DNA of 64,000 nt from Nostoc sp. NMS2. GTDB taxonomy: Bacteria > Cyanobacteriota > Cyanobacteriia > Cyanobacteriales > Nostocaceae. The DNA lies in assembly GCF_017115105.1 (NCBI RefSeq), contig NZ_JABXKH010000042.1, positions 165,644-229,643 on the forward strand. The letters are read 5' to 3'. Positions 49,486 through 59,483 of this stretch are shown here, piece after piece. The translations under genes were made by a program, and so were the position numbers. How positions within the stretch are numbered: position 1 is the stretch's first letter; each line of letters starts with the position of its first letter. Under the pieces are notes generated by a model that was given only the letters and a program-made list of their open reading frames with translations, ran no database searches and was not told the DNA's origin.

Positions 49486-49636
49486 TCAAAATTCAAAATT
49501 CAAAATTCAAAATTCAAAATCAAAGAACTCCTGCCTTCTGCCTCCTCTTACCCAATGCCCTGTTTGGCCAATGCCCAATGCCCAATGCCCAATGCCCAAT
49601 GACAAATGACAAATGACAAATGACAAATGACAAATG
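49486..49636. repeat. STRR arrays (ATTCAAA units, then CAATGCC and AATGACA units)
   Basis: ATTCAAA heptamers run from about 49486 to 49522, and CAATGCC units from about 49569 to 49598. They pass directly into AATGACA units (to about 49636). The AATGACA array contains the start codon of the next gene. Confidence 0.85.
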
Positions 49637-51585
49637 ACTTACAAATCCAATTGAGTTGGGAAGAACCAGCAACAGGAGAACGGCGAGAACCACTGTTGAA
49701 TATGCCGATCGCTTTTGGTCGAGAATTCGCTCGTTTACCTGCCGAACTTAGGGGAGTGCGGGTTTCTCGGATGCTGCTTAACAGTAACGAAGTTTCTCGC
49801 TACCATGCCCTAATTGACTGGGAACAAGACCATCTAGTAGTTATTGACCAAGGCAGCGTTAACGGTGTGTATGTCAACGGTAAACCACAAACGCGCAGTG
49901 TTTTGGCTAATGGCGATACATTGCAAATTGGCCCTTATGTAATCACAGTGAAATTTGGTGCTAGCGTCTCTGAACCAGATACCAGCCCCCCTTCAACGAT
50001 TCACTTCAACGCAAAGACCAATCTTCCAGACCCCAGATTGCCTGTAGCACAGCCGCTAACGCCGTTGGCAAGTAATTTCCCGCCACTAGCGTTTCAGGCG
50101 GAAAATGTCGCTATTCAAGCGCTTCATGCTACAGGTCTATCAGTAGATGAATCTGATTATCTAGCGATCGGGGCGGGACTGGGTAGCTTTTTCTGGGCTG
50201 ATTTGCTGCGACTTAGTGGTGTGCGTCCTGACAAAATTGTAGCTTTGGGATTGGAGGGAGAACCTTATGCTCGTTACAAGCGCCTTTGTTTGAATTCGCA
50301 AATTCCCTTACATGAAAGACTGCGTTCTAATTCTGACTCTTGCCCTGATAATATTTGGGGCTGGCCTAGTTATGCCTTGCGCGAGGCTTGGCACGATTGC
50401 AGCAAAGGACAGATAAACTCAGCATTGAAGTATTTGTGGCAAGTATTTGCTGAACCAACATTTGCCGAAACTTATACACCCCGCGCAGGTAATGTCTTTG
50501 ATTCCATAGACAGGGAAGCGAAGCGCATTGGCTGGAATCAAATTTATCGCTATGGGCGAGTTAGGGCAATTCGCAAAACTGATGATGGCAGATATTGCGT
50601 AGCCTATTCTCGCGCCCCAGGAAATTATGCTTTTTTAGTTAGTCGTTATTTACATTTAGCTACTGGGTATCCAGCAATTCAGTTTCTTCCAGATTTGCAA
50701 GCTTATAGAGAAAAATATCAAGATTTTAAATCTGTCGTCAATGCTTATGAAGCACACGATCATGTTTATGAACAACTAGAGCGACAAGGTGGTACGGTAT
50801 TGATTCGGGGGCGGGGAATTGTGGCTTCGCGGATTATTCAACGTATTTATGAAGCCAGAAAGCGAAATCGGAATATTGCAGTTTTGCATTTAATGCGATC
50901 GCCTAAACCCCAAGGTAACAAATTTCAAAATACCCAGCGCCTAGTCAAAAATCATTACGAATTTCAACCCTTTAACTGGCCAAAAGCCTGTTGGGGCGGC
51001 GAACTCCGGGCAATGTTAGAAAAAGCCACCCCCGATGAACGCAAACGTTTACTAGCAGATTGGGGTGGAACTACCACCGCCGATCGCCACGACTGGCAGC
51101 AAATTACTGCCCAAGGGATAAGCGAAGGCTGGTATCAAATTACCTTCGGAGAGGTTTTGGATGTAGAACGAGATGCCCAAAACCGGACTATTACCAATAT
51201 CCGAGAACAAAGCTTTGGGGAAATGAAATTGCTAGCTGATTTTATTGTTGATGCTACTGGACTGGACGCTAAAGTAGATGCCAATCCTTTGATAGCAGAT
51301 TTAGTGAAACATTACAATCTCCCAGTGAATCATCTGGGGCGATTGACTGTAGCAAACAATTTTGAACTAGTAGAAATGCGTAGTGGCAAAGGTCAAATGT
51401 ATGCTGCTGGGGCTATTACTTTAGGTGGTCCTTATGCAGCAGTCGATAGTTTTTTGGGCTTGCAATATGCTGCATTAGTCGCCGTTGATGGACTCGCCGC
51501 CACCCGTGCGCCTGGAGTTAATCGTTTGAATACTATAAGTTCCTTTAGGCAGTGGTTGAAGTGGGTGTTAAATCAGTCACCTTAG
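49627..51585 (+). CDS. FHA domain fused to an FAD/NAD(P)-binding flavoprotein
   Basis: 652 aa. FHA at ~8-115 (AFGREFARLPAELRGVRVSR, NEVSRYHALIDW, GSVNGVYVNG). The rest (~155-640) is a flavoprotein-like module: YLAIGAGLGSFFWADLLRL in place of the usual GxGxxG, YLHLATGYPAIQFLPDLQAY (the ATGY-type motif of FAD/NADPH monooxygenases), VLIRGRGIVASRIIQ (second Rossmann motif) and IVDATGLDA followed by QMYAAGAITLGGPYAAVDS near the C-terminus. It resembles FAD-dependent N-hydroxylase or oxidoreductase families, but no substrate can be assigned. A phosphopeptide reader joined to a redox enzyme is unusual. The start ATG 49627 lies inside the AATGACA heptamer array, where ATGs occur every 7 nt in shifting frames. 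Confidence 0.8.
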   Translation: MTNDLQIQLSWEEPATGERREPLLNMPIAFGREFARLPAELRGVRVSRMLLNSNEVSRYHALIDWEQDHLVVIDQGSVNGVYVNGKPQTRSVLANGDTLQIGPYVITVKFGASVSEPDTSPPSTIHFNAKTNLPDPRLPVAQPLTPLASNFPPLAFQAENVAIQALHATGLSVDESDYLAIGAGLGSFFWADLLRLSGVRPDKIVALGLEGEPYARYKRLCLNSQIPLHERLRSNSDSCPDNIWGWPSYALREAWHDCSKGQINSALKYLWQVFAEPTFAETYTPRAGNVFDSIDREAKRIGWNQIYRYGRVRAIRKTDDGRYCVAYSRAPGNYAFLVSRYLHLATGYPAIQFLPDLQAYREKYQDFKSVVNAYEAHDHVYEQLERQGGTVLIRGRGIVASRIIQRIYEARKRNRNIAVLHLMRSPKPQGNKFQNTQRLVKNHYEFQPFNWPKACWGGELRAMLEKATPDERKRLLADWGGTTTADRHDWQQITAQGISEGWYQITFGEVLDVERDAQNRTITNIREQSFGEMKLLADFIVDATGLDAKVDANPLIADLVKHYNLPVNHLGRLTVANNFELVEMRSGKGQMYAAGAITLGGPYAAVDSFLGLQYAALVAVDGLAATRAPGVNRLNTISSFRQWLKWVLNQSP

Positions 51586-51765
51586 TTTAAGAAATTGCAG
51601 TAAATATGCTCAATGAAGGAATGGCGATCGCTCTTGTTGATCCCATTGCCAACAAACCAGCTATAAACGCGATAGGATCAATGCTTATAGATTAATATTT
51701 AATCATATTGATAATGTCTTATAGCGACTTCTCGCTCTCAAAAGTAAAACGCGACTTTATCTCTA

Positions 51766-51963
51766 TTATGTAGAAATCGAATACTCTAGGGAACGTGGAT
51801 TATCGATTCTCCTGGAAGCGTCTAATATTTCTAGCCCGATAATATTTCCATCTTCATCGGAATCTAAAATTACCCCTGGCTTTTCTTCATCACTATCTTC
51901 TATGGGTACATCACTCAATATAATCTTTAATATATCTACTTCTGGGTCATAGGTAATTTTCAT
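51766..51963 (-). CDS. DUF2283 family protein
   Basis: 65 aa from ATG 51961-51963. KITYDPEVDILKIILSD, then GVILDSDEDGNIIGLEILDAS is the DUF2283 pattern. Its start overlaps the stop TGA of the upstream gene (51960-51962) as ATGA, so it is translated with it. DUF2283 proteins are often antitoxin-like in toxin pairs, but here the partner is an HTH protein rather than a known toxin. Confidence 0.85.
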   Translation of the reverse strand: MKITYDPEVDILKIILSDVPIEDSDEEKPGVILDSDEDGNIIGLEILDASRRIDNPRSLEYSIST

Positions 51964-52436
51964 ATTTCTCTCCAATTTAATTCATCTTCCAAATAATCGG
52001 GATTTTCCGAAGTGGGAATGCAAACTTTAATATCAATAACTAATTGATTATTTTCAATATTTATATTAGTTACATTAACAATTGTTTTCTCTGGCGATAA
52101 ATCTAACCCTGGAACCTTTATTGACTGATTTTTATACCCTGCATCATCAAGCCATTCAGAAATATTTCGCCAATTTTCTAGCTTTTCATCAGACTTATCC
52201 AACAGACTTTTTACATACCTGTATACGGTTGCACAGAGGTCAGTTTCTACACCCTTCCCATTTTTACCAAGTTTCTCAGCTATTTCAGCTGGACTGAAGC
52301 CACAAAGCAAACCCCGCAAGTGTCGCTTTTCAACTGGTGTCAAACGCTTATTTTTCACTGATGACAAATCAGAGTAAAGGGTTTCCAAGTCCCAGTGGTT
52401 TTCTGCTTGCATAAAGGGTTCATTGCTAGATACCAT
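51960..52436 (-). CDS. HTH protein resembling the N-terminal domain of vWA-MoxR-associated proteins
   Basis: 158 aa from ATG 52434-52436; a TTG two codons before is unlikely. The segment KRLTPVEKRHLRGLLCGFSPAEIAEKLGKNGKGVETDLCATVYRYVKSLL is a LuxR-like helix-turn-helix, common in Nostoc at the N-terminus of signalling ATPases. The C-terminal half (INIENNQLVIDIKVCIP) is a short beta-rich region. Coupled to DUF2283 downstream, so the two may make a small regulatory pair; toxin-antitoxin function is a guess. Confidence 0.65.
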   Translation of the reverse strand: MVSSNEPFMQAENHWDLETLYSDLSSVKNKRLTPVEKRHLRGLLCGFSPAEIAEKLGKNGKGVETDLCATVYRYVKSLLDKSDEKLENWRNISEWLDDAGYKNQSIKVPGLDLSPEKTIVNVTNINIENNQLVIDIKVCIPTSENPDYLEDELNWREI

Positions 52437-52576
52437 AGTCAAATTTTGAAGATTGTCTTAAATTTCCTGATGTAATTTTACCATTATCCCTGATGGCAGC
52501 TAGGGGATGATTAGCTTTTAATTGCAGGATACTGAGATGAAAGCAACAAAAATTACATTAATTTTAGTGATCTATT

Positions 52577-52921
52577 ATGGATAAGCTAGTTGACAAAATC
52601 GCGGCATTAGGTGTGCCTGGTCTTGTACTTTTGGTTGCTATGGCTGTGACAGGATGGGCTGGAGCAGCTGCAATAACAACAGCTTTAGCAGTGCTTGGTG
52701 GGCCATTCGGAATGCTTGGAGGAATTGCTGTACTTGGCTTGCTTGCTCTAATGTCACAAGGATTAGCTGAGTATGGATTTGAAGCAATTTTTAAGTCTAC
52801 GGTAGATCAACTTAGAACAAGAGGGAAATCTAAATCAGATATAGAACGCGAGATTGAATCTTACCCTATTTCAAGCGATTTGAAATTGAAGATAAAGGAT
52901 TATTTGAGAAAACTTGCATAG
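52577..52921 (+). CDS. Small hydrophobic glycine-rich membrane protein
   Basis: 114 aa. Two closely spaced hydrophobic stretches (VPGLVLLVAMAVTGWAG and GGPFGMLGGIAVLGLLAL; glycine-zipper-like) and a charged, helical C-terminal tail ending KIKDYLRKLA. I know no family. It is followed after 54 bp by a larger membrane protein on the same strand, so they may be one operon. ATG 52577. Could be a pore- or lipid-interacting protein (inference only). Confidence 0.6.
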   Translation: MDKLVDKIAALGVPGLVLLVAMAVTGWAGAAAITTALAVLGGPFGMLGGIAVLGLLALMSQGLAEYGFEAIFKSTVDQLRTRGKSKSDIEREIESYPISSDLKLKIKDYLRKLA

Positions 52922-52975
52922 TTGAGATACTGCTCCATATCTTATTAATCGATACTTCAAACAACAAAATTGACT

Positions 52976-54256
52976 ATGAACACTAATCAAGAACAAGAAT
53001 TAACTCAAAATCCTGTATCTGAATCAGGTGAAGATAATCAAACGATTGAAGAAGGACAAAAAGGAGAGTTTTATAAAAAGATAATTTCATTTTTACAAAC
53101 TATACCATCAAGCTTAAATAATCTGTTTACTGTCCTATTTAAGCCTAATTCTCCATCCAAGCCTGTTGATGAAGGGACTTTTTCTCAGAAGACAGAGCGT
53201 ATTCATGCCTATAGTGATTTTATTAAATCTGCATCTAAATTCATTTGGATTGGTGTTGTTTTCATAATCATTATTCAACTATGGGGTAATTTTTCGCTCA
53301 ATCACATCAGCGATACATCTAAACGTAAATCAAATACTGTCACCATTACTATTCCTGAACAAAAGCTATCTCAAATGTCTGATGATGTTGCAAATGCTCT
53401 TGGCAAGGCATTAGTTAGTGCCAGAGCATCTGCATCGAATAATCTGGAACAATGGCATGATGAAGTAATGCAACGTGTAGACCATCCGTTTCTTGATTGG
53501 TACTACAATTATTTTACTCAGTGGGGTGTTGGTGTAGAAGCTATTTGGGTAAATATTAGTGCTACTTCAGAAGAAGAAAAAGCTGAAAAATTAATTGGAA
53601 ACTTCCAAAATGAATTTACTAAAAAGGTTTTGCAGCCATCATCAATGCAACTTGAAATGGAACGTTTTACAAGAGAAGCAATTGATAAATATGTATCTGA
53701 AGCTAATCAAAAATTAGCAGGAATCAAAAGTCAGTATCAGATTCCCCAACCTGTTTGGGAAGAATTTATAGAAGGTCTAGGAAGTACAACATATAATACA
53801 GGTAGCAAAGAGCAAAATCTCTCTATTCGCGCACTTTCGCGTGGTACAGGTTATGTAGCCGCCAGTGCAATGATGAAAGCTGTTAGTGTTATTGGTACTA
53901 AAAAAATTGCTACAGCAACTGTGAGTAAAGCAACTTCTAAAGTAGTTGCTAAGATAGCAACTAAAACTGCAACAAAGGTAGCAACAGAAGGAACAGGTGA
54001 GGTTGCTGCTGGACTTTTAGGTTTAGAGCTACTTAATCCTATTGCCGGTTTAGGAGTTTTAGCATGGGATATCTGGGATCATTATCATACAGTTAAAGTA
54101 GAAAGACCAATTCTAAGAGAAAACCTCAACAATTATTTGAATGAGGTAAAAGATTCATTGCTAAATGATAAAAAAAATGGAATTTTGTCTTCAGTGAATA
54201 AATTCCATGACGGAATTCTGGATACTTTAAATAGCAAGCCAATATTAGCTAAATAA
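52976..54256 (+). CDS. Membrane protein of unknown function, partner of the preceding gene
   Basis: 426 aa from ATG 52976; an earlier TTG (52970) is in frame. The N-terminus is acidic and Gln-rich, then a hydrophobic segment at ~90-110 (FIWIGVVFIIIIQLWGNF). The middle (~115-275) is charged and helical with many Trp/Glu. Near the C-terminus is an Ala/Thr/Lys-rich run (SKATSKVVAKIATKTATKVA) and a second hydrophobic part (VAAGLLGLELLNPIAGLGVL). No recognised domain. With the 114-aa protein upstream it suggests a two-gene membrane module. Confidence 0.6.
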   Translation: MNTNQEQELTQNPVSESGEDNQTIEEGQKGEFYKKIISFLQTIPSSLNNLFTVLFKPNSPSKPVDEGTFSQKTERIHAYSDFIKSASKFIWIGVVFIIIIQLWGNFSLNHISDTSKRKSNTVTITIPEQKLSQMSDDVANALGKALVSARASASNNLEQWHDEVMQRVDHPFLDWYYNYFTQWGVGVEAIWVNISATSEEEKAEKLIGNFQNEFTKKVLQPSSMQLEMERFTREAIDKYVSEANQKLAGIKSQYQIPQPVWEEFIEGLGSTTYNTGSKEQNLSIRALSRGTGYVAASAMMKAVSVIGTKKIATATVSKATSKVVAKIATKTATKVATEGTGEVAAGLLGLELLNPIAGLGVLAWDIWDHYHTVKVERPILRENLNNYLNEVKDSLLNDKKNGILSSVNKFHDGILDTLNSKPILAK

Positions 54257-54841
54257 AAGTTGCTTGCTCGTAAGCAGATACCAAGTTTCTGTTGTTTGGT
54301 GTTGATAATCCAATACGATTCATATAAGACTAAAACCCTGATCCATCGGACAGTGTAGAGACGCGAAATTTCACGTCTCTACAGGTCTATCTATGGTTCT
54401 CCAAAAAATCCTTAACTGAACTGTATTCATTGATAATTTCTTGATTTAACCCGAAAGAAACTCTGTCTCTCTGCTATTTAGTATAATTAGCAACTATATA
54501 ATGTAAGTCTATCTATGCTGAATAAAAAATATTTAGTTAGTATAACCAAAGTTTTGTAACTAGATTAAAATTGCTGAATAGTTATTTAACTATAAAACTA
54601 ATAAAATTAGTAACAAAAAATTTACAAATAAGTGAGCCAATACTTTTAGTTAGAGTCAACAATTACAAAGAAATATTTCGTTTTTTATATCGATTTGTGT
54701 CATATAGGCGATAAAATGCCTACTGGGTAAGCGTTTTCTGATAAAAAACAGATATTGCCTAAAAGATCACAAGTTACCTGTGGCTGATGATGCCGCTAGG
54801 AACTTCCTTCAGAGAACACGCATCAAAGGAGCCGAAGAAGC
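54257..54841. other. Intergenic region upstream of chlH with hairpin repeat
   Basis: 585 bp, holding the chlH promoter and leader; AAGGAG at 54826-54831 is the probable ribosome-binding site. TGTAGAGACG (54354-54363) pairs with CGTCTCTACA (54374-54383), a hairpin family common in Nostoc-type genomes. No ORF with support. Confidence 0.6.
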
Positions 54842-57800
54842 ATGTTCACACACGTCAAGTCCACCATTAGACACATTGCGCCTGATAACTTACGCGGACG
54901 TAGTTTAATCAAGGTGGTCTATGTCGTGCTTGAGTCCCAGTACCAGAGTGCATTGTCGCAAGCGGTTCGCACGATTAACGCGAACAATCCCAACTTGGCG
55001 ATTGAAATCAGTGGGTACTTGATTGAGGAACTCCGCGACCCAGAGAATTACGAGGAGTTTAAACGAGAAATTGAGAGTGCGAATATCTTCATCGCTTCGC
55101 TCATTTTCATCGAAGACTTAGCACAGAAAGTTGTAGCAGCAGTAGAACCACACCGCGATCATCTCGATGTTTCCGTTGTCTTTCCCTCCATGCCAGAGGT
55201 AATGCGCCTGAGTAAAATGGGCAGCTTTTCTCTAGCACAGTTGGGTCAGTCAAAAAGTGCGATCGCACAATTCATGCGGAAACGCAAAGAAAAATCCGGT
55301 GCGGGTTTCCAAGATGGGATGCTGAAGCTTTTGCGAACCCTGCCGCAAGTGCTGAAGTTCCTCCCAATGGACAAGGCACAGGATGCCCGAAATTTCATGC
55401 TCAGTTTTCAGTATTGGCTAGGTGGTTCTCCAGAAAACCTGGAAAACTTCTTGTTGATGCTAGCTGATAAATATGTATTTAAAGGTTTAGAGAAACAAAA
55501 TTTTGCACCTTCTACATATCAACAGCCGGTGGTTTATCCCGATTTAGGGATTTGGCATCCTTTGGCTCCTAGTATGTTTGAAGATGTTAGAGAATACCTC
55601 AATTGGTATACAGCTCGTAAGGATATTTCTAGCGATCTAAAAGATCCCCTAGCTCCTTGTGTCGGCTTAGTATTGCAACGCACTCACCTAGTTACAGGGG
55701 ATGATGCCCATTATGTAGCAATGGTGCAGGAGTTGGAAGCACTAGGCGCACGGGTATTACCTGTGTTTGCTGGTGGTTTGGATTTCTCCAAGCCTGTGGA
55801 TGCTTACTTCTATGAACCAACTACCAATATACAGTTGGTAGATGCAGTGATATCGCTGACTGGTTTTGCTTTAGTGGGTGGCCCAGCCAGACAAGATCAT
55901 CCCAAAGCAATTGAGTCACTCAAACGCTTAAACCGTCCTTATATGGTGGCGTTACCCTTAGTTTTCCAAACCACAGAAGAGTGGATGGATAGCGATTTAG
56001 GCTTGCATCCAATTCAAGTAGCTTTGCAAATTGCGATTCCTGAATTGGATGGGGCAATTGAGCCGATTATCTTATCGGGTAGAGATGGGACTACAGGGAA
56101 AGCGATCGCACTGCGCGATCGGGTGGAAGCTGTAGCCGAACGCGCCTTAAAATGGGCTAACCTCCGCCGCAAGCCGAAGCTGGATAAGAAAGTTGCCATC
56201 ACCGTTTTCAGTTTCCCGCCAGATAAAGGCAATGTGGGAACCGCCGCTTACTTGGATGTCTTCGGCTCAATCTACGAGGTAATGAAAGCCCTTAAAAATA
56301 ACGGCTACGACTTACCAGAATTGCCAGAATCCGCCGAAGCGTTGATGCAAGAAGTCATTCATGACGCACAGGCGCAGTACAACAGTCCAGAACTGAACGT
56401 TGCTTACAAAATGTCGGTTCCTGAGTATGAGGCACTTACCCCTTACTCTCAACGCTTAGAGGAAAACTGGGGCCCACCTCCCGGACATCTCAACAGCGAC
56501 GGGCAAAACTTGCTAATTTATGGTAAGCAATTTGGTAACGTCTTCATCGGTGTGCAACCCACATTTGGTTACGAAGGCGATCCGATGCGGCTGTTGTTCT
56601 CCCGTTCCGCTAGTCCTCACCACGGTTTTGCTGCTTACTACACTTACCTAGAGCAAGTTTGGAAAGCTGACGCTGTACTGCACTTTGGTACACACGGTTC
56701 CTTGGAATTCATGCCAGGGAAACAGATGGGGATGTCTGGCGATTGTTATCCAGATAACTTGATTGGCTCAATTCCCAATTTGTATTACTACGCAGCTAAT
56801 AATCCGAGTGAAGCGACAATTGCCAAACGTCGGAGTTATGCCGAAACAATTTCTTACTTGACACCGCCGGCAGAAAATGCTGGTTTATATAAAGGTTTGA
56901 AGGAACTGAGCGAATTAATTGCTTCCTACCAAACCTTAAAAGATAGTGGACGCGGTGTTTCCATTGTCAACAGCATCATGGATAAATGCCGGATCGTGAA
57001 TCTGGATAAGGATATTAACCTGCCAGAAACCGATGCCAGAGATATGAGTACCGACGATCGCGATAATATTGTTGGCAACGTCTACCGCAAGTTGATGGAA
57101 ATCGAGTCACGGTTGTTGCCTTGTGGTTTGCACGTCATTGGGAAACCACCAAGTGCAGAAGAAGCGATCGCAACTCTCGTCAACATTGCTAGTCTAGATC
57201 GTCAAGAAGAAGGACTTCAAGGCTTACCGGGAATTATCGCTAATAGCATTGGGCGTAATATTGACGATATTTATCAAAGTAATGACAGAGGCATTTTAGA
57301 AGATGTCCAGTTATTGCAAGATATCACTTTGGCAACCCGTGCAGCAGTTACCGCCCTTGTCCAAGAGCAAATCGACGCTGAAGGACGAGTTTCTCTAGTT
57401 TCCCGGTTGAATTTCTTCAACATGGGTAAAAAAGAACCTTGGGTAGAATCATTGCATAAATCAGGCTATCCCAAAGTTGACACCGCAGCTCTAAAACCCC
57501 TACTTGAGTATTTGGAATTCTGCCTGCAACAAGTTTGTGCCGATAACGAACTAGGAGCATTACTCAGAGGCTTGGAAGGCGAGTACATCCTACCCGGTCC
57601 TGGTGGCGATCCCATCCGCAACCCTGATGTATTGCCCACAGGTAAGAATATCCATGCACTCGATCCGCAATCCATCCCAACAACAGCAGCAGTCCAATCA
57701 GCCAAAATTGTCGTAGACAGGCTTTTGATCCGCAACAAGGCTGAAAACGATGGAAAATGGCCAGAAACCATCGCCTGCGTCCTTTGGGGAACCGATAACA

Positions 57801-58828
57801 TCAAAACTTACGGTGAATCCCTAGCGCAAATTATGTGGATGGTGGGCGTGCGTCCAGTTCCCGATGCCTTGGGACGGGTGAACAAGTTGGAATTGATATC
57901 TTTAGAAGAGTTGGGACGACCTAGAATTGATGTTGTCATCAACTGTTCTGGTGTATTCCGCGACTTGTTCATCAACCAAATGAACCTGTTAGACCAAGGC
58001 GTGAAGATGGCAGCTGAGGCAGATGAACCCTTAGAAATGAACTTTGTTCGCAAACACGCTTTGCAACAAGCCCAAGAAATGGGCATTAATCTGCGTCAAG
58101 CAGCGACTCGCGTTTTCTCCAATGCTTCTGGTTCCTACTCGTCAAATATCAACTTGGCGGTAGAAAACAGCACTTGGGATAGCGAAGCCGAGTTGCAGGA
58201 AATGTATCTCAACCGGAAATCCTTTTCCTTCAATTCCGATAACCCCGGAATCATGGATGAATCCCGGCAGATTTTTGAAAGTACATTGAAAACTGCTGAT
58301 GCAACCTTCCAAAATTTGGATTCTTCCGAGATTAGCTTAACGGACGTTTCCCACTACTTCGATTCAGATCCCACTAAGTTAGTTGCAAGTCTGCGGGGTG
58401 ATGGTAAAAAACCAGCATCTTATATTGCAGATACAACCACAGCTAACGCTCAAGTGCGGACATTATCAGAAACTGTGCGTTTGGATGCCCGTACTAAATT
58501 ATTAAATCCCAAATGGTACGAAGGGATGCTGTCTCACGGTTACGAAGGTGTGCGCGAACTCTCCAAGCGGTTGGTGAATACAACAGGTTGGAGTGCGACA
58601 GCCGGCGCTGTGGATAACTGGATTTATGAGGATACTAACGAAACCTTCATCAAAGATGAAGAAATGCAGAAACGGTTGCTGAACCTTAATCCCCATTCTT
58701 TCCGCAAGATTGTATCAACTTTGTTGGAAGTGAATGGACGCGGTTATTGGGAGACTAGCGAGGATAATTTAGATCGCCTGCGCGAGTTGTACCAAGAGGT
58801 TGAAGACCGGATTGAAGGGATAGACTAG
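54842..58828 (+). CDS. chlH: Magnesium chelatase subunit H
   Basis: 1328 aa, the expected length for cyanobacterial ChlH. N-terminal DUF3479-like part ([20 protein letters not shown]) then the CobN/Mg-chelatase core with [58 protein letters not shown] (the His/Glu metal-site region) and [20 protein letters not shown]. It binds protoporphyrin IX and inserts Mg2+ with ChlI and ChlD, the entry to chlorophyll synthesis. chlI and chlD are not in the window. Confidence 0.98.
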   Translation: MFTHVKSTIRHIAPDNLRGRSLIKVVYVVLESQYQSALSQAVRTINANNPNLAIEISGYLIEELRDPENYEEFKREIESANIFIASLIFIEDLAQKVVAAVEPHRDHLDVSVVFPSMPEVMRLSKMGSFSLAQLGQSKSAIAQFMRKRKEKSGAGFQDGMLKLLRTLPQVLKFLPMDKAQDARNFMLSFQYWLGGSPENLENFLLMLADKYVFKGLEKQNFAPSTYQQPVVYPDLGIWHPLAPSMFEDVREYLNWYTARKDISSDLKDPLAPCVGLVLQRTHLVTGDDAHYVAMVQELEALGARVLPVFAGGLDFSKPVDAYFYEPTTNIQLVDAVISLTGFALVGGPARQDHPKAIESLKRLNRPYMVALPLVFQTTEEWMDSDLGLHPIQVALQIAIPELDGAIEPIILSGRDGTTGKAIALRDRVEAVAERALKWANLRRKPKLDKKVAITVFSFPPDKGNVGTAAYLDVFGSIYEVMKALKNNGYDLPELPESAEALMQEVIHDAQAQYNSPELNVAYKMSVPEYEALTPYSQRLEENWGPPPGHLNSDGQNLLIYGKQFGNVFIGVQPTFGYEGDPMRLLFSRSASPHHGFAAYYTYLEQVWKADAVLHFGTHGSLEFMPGKQMGMSGDCYPDNLIGSIPNLYYYAANNPSEATIAKRRSYAETISYLTPPAENAGLYKGLKELSELIASYQTLKDSGRGVSIVNSIMDKCRIVNLDKDINLPETDARDMSTDDRDNIVGNVYRKLMEIESRLLPCGLHVIGKPPSAEEAIATLVNIASLDRQEEGLQGLPGIIANSIGRNIDDIYQSNDRGILEDVQLLQDITLATRAAVTALVQEQIDAEGRVSLVSRLNFFNMGKKEPWVESLHKSGYPKVDTAALKPLLEYLEFCLQQVCADNELGALLRGLEGEYILPGPGGDPIRNPDVLPTGKNIHALDPQSIPTTAAVQSAKIVVDRLLIRNKAENDGKWPETIACVLWGTDNIKTYGESLAQIMWMVGVRPVPDALGRVNKLELISLEELGRPRIDVVINCSGVFRDLFINQMNLLDQGVKMAAEADEPLEMNFVRKHALQQAQEMGINLRQAATRVFSNASGSYSSNINLAVENSTWDSEAELQEMYLNRKSFSFNSDNPGIMDESRQIFESTLKTADATFQNLDSSEISLTDVSHYFDSDPTKLVASLRGDGKKPASYIADTTTANAQVRTLSETVRLDARTKLLNPKWYEGMLSHGYEGVRELSKRLVNTTGWSATAGAVDNWIYEDTNETFIKDEEMQKRLLNLNPHSFRKIVSTLLEVNGRGYWETSEDNLDRLRELYQEVEDRIEGID

Positions 58829-58835
58829 TCGCTAT

Positions 58836-58858
58836 AGGGCAGGCGAGATGCCTGCCCT
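58836..58858 (+). terminator. Hairpin after chlH
   Basis: AGGGCAGGC (58836-58844) pairs exactly with GCCTGCCCT (58850-58858) across GAGAT, 8 bp after the chlH stop. The downstream sequence (AATCTTCAATC) is only weakly T-rich. It may be a terminator or a dispersed GGGCAGG/CCTGCCC palindrome. Confidence 0.55.
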
Positions 58859-58881
58859 AATCTTCAATCTAAAATGCCCCA

Positions 58882-59457
58882 ATGGATGCTTTAACCGTCA
58901 ACCTTAAACCTGTGCTGGAATTGACAGATGAGCAGTTTTTCCAGCTTTGTCAAGCAAACCGCGATTTGAGATTTGAACGCACTGCAACCGGAGAACTAAT
59001 TATCATGCCACCAACCGGGGGAGAAACCGGAAATCGTAACGCTGGGCTAACTGCTCAACTTTGGATTTGGAATGAGCAAAATAAACTGGGCATCGCCTTT
59101 GATTCTTCTACAGGTTTTAAACTTCCCAATGGTGCAGACCGTTCACCTGATGCTTCTTGGCTGAGACTGGAACGCTGGAATGCACTTACTCAAGAAGAAA
59201 AAACAAAATTTATACCACTTTGTCCTGATTTTGTTGTTGAGTTACTTTCGCCAAGTGATAGTTTGAAAGTAGCTCAGGAAAAGATGAGGGAATACATAGA
59301 TAATGGTGTGCGTTTGGGTTGGTTAATTAATCGTAAATCGCGGCAAGTGGAAATTTATCGGCAAGGCCAAGAGGTTGAGGTGTTGGAATCGCTTGTTACT
59401 TTGTCAGGAGAAGATGTTTTACAAGGTTTTGTGTTGAATTTGGGAATGATTTGGTAA
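58882..59457 (+). CDS. Uma2 family (PD-(D/E)XK) endonuclease, first copy
   Basis: 191 aa. Uma2/DUF820 pattern: LTDEQFFQLCQANRDLRFER, IIMPPTGGETGNRN, FDSSTGFKLPNGADRSPDAS (catalytic Asp), CPDFVVELLSPSDSLKVAQE (Glu-x-x region) and KMREYIDNGVRLGWLINRKSR (Lys). A nuclease fold by family; actual activity not shown. A paralog starts at 60549. Their last third is nearly identical even at the DNA level. Confidence 0.9.
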   Translation: MDALTVNLKPVLELTDEQFFQLCQANRDLRFERTATGELIIMPPTGGETGNRNAGLTAQLWIWNEQNKLGIAFDSSTGFKLPNGADRSPDASWLRLERWNALTQEEKTKFIPLCPDFVVELLSPSDSLKVAQEKMREYIDNGVRLGWLINRKSRQVEIYRQGQEVEVLESLVTLSGEDVLQGFVLNLGMIW

Positions 59458-59483
59458 TATTTACAGTTATTCAATATATCAAC

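Noticed and set aside
54257..54841. Possible riboswitch before chlH
   Set aside because: The leader is long, but I could not identify a conserved core such as a cobalamin box; the hairpin there is a dispersed repeat.
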